Shown: one piece after another, positions 33,216 through 42,797 of the stretch
How positions within the stretch are numbered: the first letter of the stretch is position 1
How the letters are laid out: every line of letters starts with the position of its first letter
Assembly: GCF_963678635.1 (NCBI RefSeq)
Contig: NC_087066.1
Location: 34,601,301-34,665,300 of the forward strand
Reading direction: 5' to 3'
Length of the DNA: 64,000 nt
Source of the DNA: Symsagittifera roscoffensis
Taxonomy: Eukaryota > Xenacoelomorpha > Acoela > Convolutidae
Made by a program: the position numbers and the translations under genes
Notes under the pieces: model-generated
Told to the model about the DNA's origin: nothing
What the model saw: the letters and a program-made list of their open reading frames with translations, nothing else
Databases searched by the model: none

Positions 33216-33553
33216 TTAGGTTGACCACATTGATTTTCCGAGCTTCCCTAAAGCACTAAAAAAACGCTGTTTTGGCCAAATTTTCTGCGCCGTAGGCAAA
33301 TTTTTGGAAAAACAGGTCAAAAAAGCCGTTTTTGGGCAGTTTAAGGAAAATTTTGACAAAAAAATCGCGTTATTTTTTGGCACGCGCTCCCCCTCAAAGT
33401 TAGTATATATTGGCGACGAAGGCGCCTTTAGAAAAATTTTAGGGTCAGTCGGCCAAAAATGGAACCTGAAAAAGTACCAAAGGGGGACCCTTTGGGTCGG
33501 CTGGAGGTCGAATCCCTGAGTAGGAGGCGTCCGCCCCACCCCGCCCCCCTCAA
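33216..33553 (+). mobile_element. hAT-like miniature element, left-truncated
   Basis: It contains the family phrases GATTTTCCGAGC, CTGCGCCGTAGGC, GCACGCGCTCCCCCTC, AGGGGGACCCTTTGGGTCGG, GTCGAATCCCTGAG and the right end CAAATCCGCTCTTG, which match the complete copy at 60110-60486. The left terminal repeat is not visible. Open frames across it are artefacts of its composition. Confidence 0.7.
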
Positions 33554-34430
33554 ATCCGCTCTTGACATAAAACCAGATTTAGAAAAACTGTTCATAAACT
33601 TCGCCCAATTTAGTTTCTCGTCCAAATTGTATCTCTGAGCTTAACCAAACTTTCTAAAGATCCTATTTAGCCGATAATTTTCTGGCCCCCTATATGACCG
33701 TTTTTCGGCCCTATCAATTAGTAATCTTGTCCCTATAAAATAGTTTTTAGAAAAATGGTGCCATACAGCCAAAAAATGTCGTAAAATTGTAATAAGTGGT
33801 CAGAATATCGAATCCGAAAAAGGGTTCTTTTAACCTGAAACCAAGGTTGCTCATAAATTTCGCCATTTAATCAAATTTTTTTGAATACGTTTTATCTGTT
33901 CATTTTTGAATCGTCTCAAAATAGAAGCTCATCATTGTGTTTCAACATTTAAAAATTAAAAAAATTTTGATGTTTGTTTGAAAAAGTAGAAAACTTAAGA
34001 ATTTGAAAAGAGATGCTGACAAATGAGATGAGATGCAGACGAATGCCACGCAAAAATTTAATGCTATCAGAAAAACTGGATTGGAATGAGTTAATGGAAA
34101 TCTGAAGGTTTCTCTATTCAGTGTTCTTACATAGAGATTGCAATCCAGCTGCTTATTATGTGTGCACTCGAAAAAACCAGATATACAAGAATTGAATTCT
34201 GATTGCATTTAGGTTCTAAACGTGGCCTAAAAACGGTGTTATTACAATCCTGCACACTGCCCCATGAAAAAATAACTCAGTGTTTGGCTCGTGTTGACAA
34301 CGAAAATGCAATCAGAAATCAATTGTTAAATCTCTTTTTTTTTAGTTCTCACATAATGAGCTGCTGGATTGCAATCCTTTGATGAAAACACTGAAAAATA
34401 GGGCAGTCACGCCGATAGCCTAATGTAATT

Positions 34431-34947
34431 GTTCCGACTTTCGATGCGAAAATAACGGAATATTTGTGCTCGGGTGGGTTTTTTTTTTCTTCAGACAAAT
34501 GTTGACTTTTTAACTAGCCATTTTGACGGAATTTTTTTTATATCATTCAAAAGGTATTGTTGTCCTGAGCTTATATTTTAGAAGATATTTCACCTGAACA
34601 TTTTTTGTAAAGTTATGAGGGTTTAAAGATTGCCATTTTGGCCATTATGACCAATTTGGGACAATTAACGCGCAATATAATTCGCGCTATTAATTAACGC
34701 GTAAGCGGAGATTTAATTCGTCTTATAAATCGTTCCAAATTGGTTGAACGAAATTTATTTGCCATAATTGATTTGTTACAAGGAACGAAATCTATCTTTT
34801 TGTACTTTATATTGCGTGTGGGGGGATGATTTTTATAAAAATTTCATTTTATTTTATTTAATTTTTTTATGTATTACTGCTGCTCAATAAACCTTAAAAG
34901 GCAGTCGGAACATTCAAGGCTTCGTCCTGATACGAGCAGTCTTGTTT
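34431..34947 (+). mobile_element. GTTCCGACT repeat family, copy in duplication unit 1
   Basis: About 517 bp, no coding frame. Inner ends GTTCCGACT (left) and AGTCGGAAC (right) are inverted repeats; beyond the right one lies a 30-odd-bp tail with a degenerate palindrome (CAAGGC TTC GTCCTG) and GAGCAGTCTTGTT. The centre is a GCGC-rich palindromic patch (TTAACGCGCAATATAATTCG and CGCTATTAA). Duplicated together with the P2X unit at 37765-38284. Class unclear. Confidence 0.85.
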
Positions 34948-35108
34948 GACTGTGAACTTGTACATTTATATTTAAAAAGCAAACCGTGTGGTGCCACACC
35001 CTATTTTTGGCCACCAGTACGATAAAAAAAAGGTCAGATGGGTTTAATCATGTAAAATTTTTTTATTGTTATTTGAACTGCAATTAAGAGTTTCCATGAC
35101 TATTTTTG

Positions 35109-36018
35109 AGTTTACGGCCTCGTCTATCAGGACTCCTTTGGTCGGCAAGGTATCTATCTCCACCGGACACCACCCTTCGATCGCTCACACCTTCACTTCG
35201 GGGTCGGCTGCACTTGGAACGCAGTTACCTGTTCTCACTCCGTTCCCTGTTGGCTCCGCCCTATTCGGAACACACTGGCTCTTGCATTCTCTCTCAGGGC
35301 AGTCGCAAAGGGGTCCCACTTCGGGGTCTGCGGGACAGAAGGAGGGTGTCTGAAGAGGGGTGATGACGGCGTTGGTGATGACAGTGACCGATGATTCGAG
35401 GTTGGCAGGGTACACATAGTCTGCTACATCCCACACTTTGTGGTAGTCTGGGTGGTTCAGTCCTCTCAAGTAGGCCACGCCCTTTAATTTTGTGGAAGAG
35501 ACACCTAAATAATAAAAATACATCATAAGGGAAATAGGATAAAACTGGTAAAACTAGAAAAAATTTTATTGTAAATTTGAGGGAAAGCATACGCCGACAA
35601 AACGCAATTTTTGGCCGCAACAAGCCTTTTTTCCAAAAAAAATGGTCGGCTGATCAAGCAAATGTGTTATTGGTCATTCCTAAGTCTTAACAGAGCTCAA
35701 ACCATTCGAATGGCTAACTAAAAAGAAGTCGTAAAGCACTTCAAAAACCACCGACCGGTCAAAAATTCTCGAGTACGCCGTTGCAAGTGGTTCTATTGTT
35801 TGAAGACGGTGAATATGTGCTTATGTGAACTGACCTTGGGCGTCGGTAGTGCCTTGGTATCTTTTCTCAATGATGATGACAAATATGACAGTGTAGCAGA
35901 TGATGAGCAGCTGGATGCTCCTGTGAACTATGCCTATCTTCAGAGTGGGCACCTGCACTAATTTCTCAGTCTCGTAGCTGAACAAGTGCTCTGTCATCCA
36001 ACGTGTCATCCAACCCAT
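35109..36018 (-). pseudogene. Truncated P2X copy (exon 1 and part of exon 2)
   Basis: Exon 1 is intact at 35835-36018 with the same donor, and exon 2 resumes at 35504 after the same acceptor. Exon 2 is cut by the duplication breakpoint at 35109 before the second half of the ectodomain and TM2. It is already stopped at about 35185 by a small change (GATCGCTCAC against GATCTCACAC in the intact gene) just after PSAADPEVKV. Alone it cannot make a channel. With its own upstream flank it may still be transcribed, and its exon 1 could in principle splice to exon 2 of the intact gene. Confidence 0.9.
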
Positions 36019-36548
36019 CTTACATATGATAATCCAAACAATACATCAATGTAATTTGAACTCGGCGGTTTCCGGATGTCCGTTTAGGACAAGGGATGGT
36101 TATTTTTAATCTCTTGCTGTTGTTGTGTCGTGCAATAAGAATTATTTTTCTTCACAATTCCTTATAAAAAGGAAAATGGCCTGTTATGCTGTCGTGTTTC
36201 CAATGAAACGCTATGTTTTTAAAATGGCAAAATGTTCTTTTGTTTCTATTTCAAATGTAGCATTAAGTTTAATTTTCAATTTGATTTATATTAACTTGGG
36301 AAACAAAAAAAATTATGCGTGCATTGCTTTTTGAACTTGCTTGTTGTGAAACCTGACGCCATCATTCGTCTTTTATTTCATAACCAAACCATGACTACGT
36401 ATTGATGTAAACTCTATTCCATGAGTTTATTTTGGTGGCGTAGGAGTGTTTTCATGCATCAATAACGATATTTTAAGCAAATTTTAGTGTTGTAATAAAA
36501 AAACTGTAGCCATATTAGCTATTCATTGAATGGAAAACCGAAAGTTTT

Positions 36549-36886
36549 TTAGGTTGACCACATTGATTTTCCGAGCTTCCCTAAAGCACTAAAAAAACGC
36601 TGTTTTGGCCAAATTTTCTGCGCCGTAGGCAAATTTTTGGAAAAACAGGTCAAAAAAGCCGTTTTTGGGCAGTTTAAGGAAAATTTTGACAAAAAAATCG
36701 CGTTATTTTTTGGCACGCGCTCCCCCTCAAAGTTAGTATATATTGGCGACGAAGGCGCCTTTAGAAAAATTTTAGGGTCAGTCGGCCAAAAATGGAACCT
36801 GAAAAAGTACCAAAGGGGGACCCTTTGGGTCGGCTGGAGGTCGAATCCCTGAGTAGGAGGCGTCCGCCCCACCCCGCCCCCCTCAA
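36549..36886 (+). mobile_element. hAT-like miniature element, duplicated copy
   Basis: Copy of 33216-33553 carried by the 3.33-kb duplication. Confidence 0.7.
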
Positions 36887-37764
36887 ATCCGCTCTTGACA
36901 TAAAACCAGATTTAGAAAAACTGTTCATAAACTTCGCCCAATTTAGTTTCTCGTCCAAATTGTATCTCTGAGCTTAACCAAACTTTCTAAAGATCCTATT
37001 TAGCCGATAATTTTCTGGCCCCCTATATGACCGTTTTTCGGCCCTATCAATTAGTAATCTTGTCCCTATAAAATAGTTTTTAGAAAAATGGTGCCATACA
37101 GCCAAAAAATGTCGTAAAATTGTAATAAGTGGTCAAAATATCGAATCCAAAAAAGGGTTCTTTTAACCTGAAACCAAGGTTGCTCATAAATTTCGCCATT
37201 TAATCAAATTTTTTTGAATACGTTTTATCTGTTCATCTTTGAATCGTCTCAAAATAGAAGCTCATCATTGTGTTTCAACATTTAAAAATTAAAAAAATTT
37301 CGATGTTTGTTTGAAAAAGTAGAAAACTTAAGAATTTGAAAACTGATGCAGACAAATGAGATGAGATGCAGACGAATGCCACGCAAAAATTTAATGCTAT
37401 CAGAAAAACTGGATTGGAATGAGTTAATGGAAATCTGAAGGTTTCTCTATTCAGTGTTCTTACATAGAGATTGCAATCCAGCTGCTTATTATGTGTGCAC
37501 TCGAAAAAACCAGATATACAAGAATTGAATTCTGATTGCATTTAGGTTCTAAACGTGGCCTAAAAACGGTGTTATTACAATCCTGCACACTGCCCCATGA
37601 AAAGATAACTCAGTGTTTGGCTCGTGTTGATAACGAAAATGCAATCAGAAATCAATTGTTAAATCTCTTTTTTTTTTAGTTCTCACATAATGAGCTGCTG
37701 GATTGCAATCCTTTTATGAAAACACTGAATAATAGGGCAGTCACGCCGATAGCCTAATGTAATT

Positions 37765-38284
37765 GTTCCGACTTTCGATACGAAAATAACGGAATATTTG
37801 TGCTCAGGTGGGTTTTTTTTTCTTCAGATAAATTTCGAGTTTTTAACTAGCCATTTTGACGGAACTTTTTTTATATCATTCAAAAGGTATTGTTGTCCTG
37901 AGCTTATATTTTAGAAGATATTTCACCTGTGATCATTTTTTGTAAAGTTATGAGGGTTTAAAGATTGCCATTTTCGCCATTTTGACCAAATTTGGGACAA
38001 TTAACGCGCAATATAATTCGCGCTATTAATTAACGCGTAAGCGGAGATTTAATTCGTCTTATAAATCGTTCCAAATTGGTTGAACGAAATTTATTTGCCA
38101 TAATTGATTTGTTACAAGGAACGAAATCTATCTGTTTGTACTTTATATGGCGTGTGGGGGGATGATTTTTATAAAAATTTCATTTTATTTTATTTAATTT
38201 TTTTTTATGTATTACTGCTGCTCAATAAACCTTAAAAGGCAGTCGGAACATTCAAGGCTTCGTCCTGATACGAGCAGTCTTGTT
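37765..38284 (+). mobile_element. GTTCCGACT repeat family, copy in duplication unit 2
   Basis: Counterpart of 34431-34947, about 520 bp, differing by a few bases. Confidence 0.85.
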
Positions 38285-38450
38285 TGACTGTGAACTTGTA
38301 CATTTATATTTAAAAAGCAAACCGTGTGGTGCCACACCCTGTTTTTGGCCACCAGTACGATAAAAAAAAGGTCAGATGGGTTTAATCATGTAAAAATTTT
38401 TTATTGTTATTTGAACTGCAATTAAGAGTTTCCATGACTATTTTTGAGTT

Positions 38451-38997
38451 CTAATCAACAGCATATGTGCACTTTCTCATGTAGTCTATTATAAAAGCAG
38501 TTGGAAAAGACCGAAGAGAAAAAAATTGCGTGCAAATGAATGGAATTAGTCGTTGCAATATAATAGATAAGGAAATTGTTTTCAAAGTTTTTCGAAGCTA
38601 CTACTAATTTTTTGGAGAAAAATTAAACTTTTTAATCATTCTTTACCTAATCGTTTTTTTTTGGAGTGACTACCATGTGAAGAATTTTGCATGCTAAGTG
38701 CTCACGGTTCAACTCAGCAGCTGTAATATTTTATATCTATGTAACATTTTATATCCTGAGAGGTCCTAAGCTGGATCTTTGAAAATCTGTCACTGTGCTT
38801 TGAATAAATTTTTGGCCCGTGTTTATACCAAAAATGCAATTAGAATTCAATTGTTGAATATCTTTTTTTTTTAGAGATCTCACATATTAAGCTGCTGGAT
38901 TGCAATCTTTATATGAAAGATTTTATGCATTAGTTTTCAATTTTTTGTCTTTTGGGAACTGCTAAACACGGATTGGAAATTCCTAACAAACATAAAA
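38451..38997. other. Spacer, nothing recognised
   Basis: AT-rich. A phrase at 38790-38920 (ending GAGCTGCTGGATTGCAATC-like) resembles 34300-34375 and 37620-37710, so part may be an old duplicate of the sequence that precedes the GTTCCGACT copies. Confidence 0.4.
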
Positions 38998-39535
38998 AGA
39001 CTGCTCGTATCAGGGCGAAGCCCTGAATGTTCCGACTGCCTTTTAAGGTTTATTGAGCAGCAGTAATACATAAAAAAATTAAATGAAATAAAACAAAATG
39101 AACTTTTTTTCTGTAATATTTGAAATTGTTTATGAAAATCATCCCCCCACACGCCAGATAAAGTACAAAAAGATAAATTTCGTTCCTTGTAACAAATCAA
39201 TTATGGCCAATAAGCTTCGTTCAACCAATTTGGAACGATTTATAAGACGGATTAAATCTCCGCTTACGCGTTAATAGCGCGAATTATATTGCGCGTTAAT
39301 TGTCCCAAATTGGTCAAAATGGCCAAAATGGCAGTCTTTAAACCCTCTTAACTCTACAAAAAATGATCACAGGTAAAATATTTTTTCAAATTTAAGCTCA
39401 GGACAACAATACCTTTTGAATGATATTTAAAAATTCCGTCAAAAATGGCTAGTTAAAAAGTCGAAACTTGTCTGAAGAAAAAAAAACCCACCCCGAGCAC
39501 AAATATTCCGTTATTTTCGTATCAAAAGTCGGAAC
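38998..39535 (-). mobile_element. GTTCCGACT repeat family, inverted copy
   Basis: It reads in reverse: AGACTGCTCGTATCAGGG, GCGAAGCCCTGAATGTTCCG and so on to AAAAGTCGGAAC. Here the terminal palindrome is perfect, CAGGGC-GAA-GCCCTG. No coding frame. Confidence 0.85.
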
Positions 39536-40270
39536 AATTGCCTAAGTTTTACAAAACACTGTGAATTTTAGCCGTCTACTATGAGTATGCAATCTGAGAA
39601 CTGTAGCCTTTCAAGTTATCTTCAACAGGTTCTCGACTTCCTGTTTAAATTTAATCTTGTTTTAAGTTTTCTGTCGTTTCCCTTGTTAAATTTTTAAAAA
39701 CATAATGACGAGCATACAATATTTTCAATTCGATTGAAAGCGTAATGTATAAACTAATTCGTCTTTCAATAATTCTGAAAAATTGGAAAGACTTAAACCA
39801 ACTTGCCTCGAAGCTGAGGTGTCTCGTCTCATTATTACTTTAGTTTCTATTTCCAAGTTTGAATAAAACAAAAGGATTTTCATGACAACACAATAGATGC
39901 ATAATTATTGTTTTTTTTGTGATCCTTATTTTGCGTTGTAAAAAACGGACACTAGGACCTAATTTGTGCCCACTCCAAAGAAACTGTCGGAACAAAAATA
40001 AGAGCTTCTAGAACCGTATCTTATTACTATTTTCTCGGCATATTTATCCCGGGTCGACGACAACAGCCGACGGAACTTCAAGCCGAAGAGAATTAAGGCT
40101 GAAATTTAAACTTTACAAGAAGCTCAAAACACTATTTTTAATCTGCAAAACGTTAAAAATGTAGACAAGTTTAGTCCATAATAAGCGTTACTCATGACAA
40201 TGAACCACTTGGGATTTGCTTCCGTTAATAAAATCAACCGGTTTTTGAAATGCATTAGTTATAAACATGA
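39536..40270. other. Spacer, nothing recognised
   Basis: Between two inverted copies of the same repeat family; no exon supported. Confidence 0.4.
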
Positions 40271-40803
40271 AACAAGACTGCTCGTATCAGGGCGAAGCCC
40301 TGAATGTTCCGACTGCCTTTTAAGGTTTATAAAGCAGTAATAACCTATAAAAAAATTAAAGGTAATAAAATAAAATGAAAACTTTTTTTTCTGAAATTTG
40401 AAATTTTTTATAAAAATCATCCCCCACACGCCATATTAAGTACAAAAGGATAGATTTCGCTCCTTGTAACAAATCAATTATGGCAAATAAGCTTCTTTCA
40501 ATCAATTTGGAACGATTACTAAGACGGATTAACTCTCCGCTCACGCGTTAATAGCGCGAAATTTATCGCGCGTTAATTGTCCCAAATTGCTCAAAATGGC
40601 AATCTCTAAACCCTCATAACTTTACGAAAAATGATCAAAGGTGAAATATCTTTTCAAATTTAATCTCAGGACAACCATACCTTTTGAATGATATAAAAAA
40701 TTCCGTCAAAAATGGCTAGTTAAAAAGTCGAAATTTGTCTGAAGAAAAAAAAACCCCACCCCGAGCACAAATATTCCGTTACTTTCGTATCGAAAGTCGG
40801 AAC
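40271..40803 (-). mobile_element. GTTCCGACT repeat family, second inverted copy
   Basis: About 533 bp, starting AACAAGACTGCTCGTATCAG with the perfect palindrome CAGGGC-GAA-GCCCTG and ending GAAAGTCGGAAC. It is close in sequence to 38998-39535, so the two probably arose from one source. Confidence 0.85.
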
Positions 40804-41714
40804 GAAAAGCTTCAACCGTTTTTTATTTTTCAACTTTCCTAAACATCATTTCGAGGCTTAAATTTTATGAAAACGACAATAACTAGTGAAGACAGATCAT
40901 GAAAATCTGAAATTTTTCAAAAAAAAAATTGATCAAATTTTACGACTTTGTGAGAAAATATTCGGCTTGAAGTCCCTTTTTTACGATTTGGGTTGAAGTT
41001 CCGTCGGCTTGATGTCCGGTAAGCGTTCAATCCACGAGGAGTTTTTGAAAACTGGACAAAACGCATCAAAAGGCTTATTTCCGTTTCATTACCTTTGTTA
41101 CTAGAAAAATCAACAGCCAGAAACACAAAAAATGAGAAGATAATTGTACTGGGGAGCGTAATTGAAAATAAAAAGAAAAGTTTAAAATAATGGCCGCCAA
41201 AATTCTAAATAGCAGCGATAGTTAATGGTTTCAAATTGCCCCAAAAAACTAATTAAATACTTAAGCATACAGTTTTATTAATTATACACTGTGGCATTGT
41301 CTTTGTGCCTTTACGTGAGTTTTCGTTTAAAAGTTGGAACCTGAGAACATTTCTATAAGCCTAGCTTAAAAATGGAGCGGCTCCTGAACTTTAAAAAACT
41401 CTTGTTTTCAAAAGACAAAATGAAGTTCCACACTAAATCCAATAAAATTAAAAAATAGCGAAACAGGTGGGGAAAGTGGAGTGTGTTCTCAGTGAAAAAT
41501 TTGATTGTTCGCTGAGCAATAAATTTTATCGTTTGCTAAGCATGTTCAACTTTCACAGATGATTCTAAGCACTGCAACGCGTGAAAATTTTGTCATCAAG
41601 TTTTCTAACCTGCATCTTTTTCAAAGCATTCTAATGATTACGTATACAAGGAATAAGAACAAAAAAATCGATTCAAATCCCAATCTGAATTGATAGAAAA
41701 GATTCTGTTATCAT
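40804..41714. other. AT-rich spacer, nothing recognised
   Basis: No supported gene. Confidence 0.4.
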
Positions 41715-42062
41715 AAGGGGCGGATCCAAGTTTTTTCTCAAGGGGGTGGATGTTCAAAAATTTTCAAAAACTTTTTCGACATTTTTTTAAGTCAACCAAT
41801 CAGATTTTTGGAGCACTCCCAGAATACTATACCCTATTTTGACGCAGCCATATTTTTGAAACGAAAAAAAAACAGGTCCAAAATGCCATTTTGACCTGTC
41901 AAAACAGGTGGAAAATGCGCTCCCCTTCAAAATTAGTATGTATTGGCGCCGGAGGTGCTTTTAGAAAAAATTTAGGGTTGGTCGACGAATATGGATGTCA
42001 TAAAATAAAATGTAAGGGGGACCGTTTGGTCAGTGAGGGGTCGAGTTCCTGAGAGCAAGGGA
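41715..42062 (+). mobile_element. hAT-like miniature element, right end missing
   Basis: It begins AAGGGGCGGATCCAAG and continues with the family phrases TGCGCTCCCCTTCAAAATTA, TATTGGCGCCGGAGG and GGGGGACCGTTTGG, then loses similarity before the right terminal repeat. Confidence 0.65.
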
Positions 42063-42291
42063 AAAAGTCATTTTCTACCAACAAGAGAAAACATCGGTAA
42101 GACAAAGCAAAAAGCAAAGAAAAATGTTTGTGCTGGTTCATGCATTTGTGAAAGAAGACAAAAAAAATTAAAACTAAGGGTGCGCCAGAATAAGGTGATC
42201 AGCAACATTTCACGGCTTTAAAAAAAAGTTTGAGAAGATTTAAATTGAAAAAAGAAACAAGAAATTTTTTATCAGACTTCATTTCAATGAA

Positions 42292-42297
42292 TTTATT
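42292..42297 (-). promoter_or_regulatory. Candidate poly(A) signal of the 322-residue gene
   Basis: AATAAA on the minus strand about 300 nt past the stop codon at 42595. Weak support, position only. Confidence 0.25.
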
Positions 42298-42594
42298 TTG
42301 GAAAATTTAGGTTACTTTTTTGCAATTCTCAATATATCCCGGAAAAGATAAGTGCACAGGAGCTTTCATATGAGCCTAGCCTGATCGTGGACCGGTTCGT
42401 TTCAATAGTCGTGCAAAAAACTGCATATGAGCGTCAAGGTAGGAATAGTTTGATGTGATACTAGTGTTATCGGATGTCGCATCACGCTACAATAAGACGC
42501 TACAAAAATCCAGTAGAGGCGAAAAGTACTAAAGTTAGGGCGAAATTTTATCGCACACCAACATTTCATTTGCAGAAATTAGTTCTTTGGACGA

Positions 42595-42797
42595 TCAGTT
42601 TTTGTTGGCAACTGTGTATCGGGCTGCTATGATAGACACATCCTTCTGCTCCGCCGTAGTCTTGGACTTCAGCTGGTTCGGTAAGTCCGGCAACTTCTCC
42701 GGCTCCAGGGATCCACTGCGTCTAGCGTTGCCAGTGCGCACGTGATCGAAGTAATGCACAAATGTATTCAATTCAGACACACTAATGTCCTCCAAAT
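42595..42797 (-). CDS. Exon 7 (last) of the 322-residue gene
   Basis: 203 nt, acceptor ATTCACAG, ending in a stop after AARYTVANKN. Its first two bases complete an aspartate codon from exon 6. Confidence 0.7.

Larger units (their letters stand above)
31777..35108. repeat. 3.33-kb tandem duplication, copy 1
   Basis: The unit starts inside P2X exon 2 and extends through exon 1 and the 5' flank up to 35108. It recurs at 35109-38450 with scattered single-base differences, more than in the 6.66-kb duplication. The breakpoints share the 4-bp microhomology AGTT (31777-31780, 35109-35112, 38447-38450). Confidence 0.95.
35109..38450. repeat. 3.33-kb tandem duplication, copy 2
   Basis: The distal copy, containing the truncated P2X gene, the hAT-like element at 36549-36886 and the GTTCCGACT element at 37765-38284. 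The junction with copy 1 is at AGTT, 35109-35112. Confidence 0.95.

Noticed and set aside
33216-33539. A 107-codon minus-strand frame rich in Pro, Phe and Lys, repeated at 36549-36872
   Set aside because: It lies entirely within a hAT-like miniature element and has no protein-like motif.
34431-34947. GTTCCGACT family as a Helitron
   Set aside because: There is a hairpin near one end, but no CTRR terminus after it and no TC start; the inner ends are inverted repeats, which Helitrons lack.
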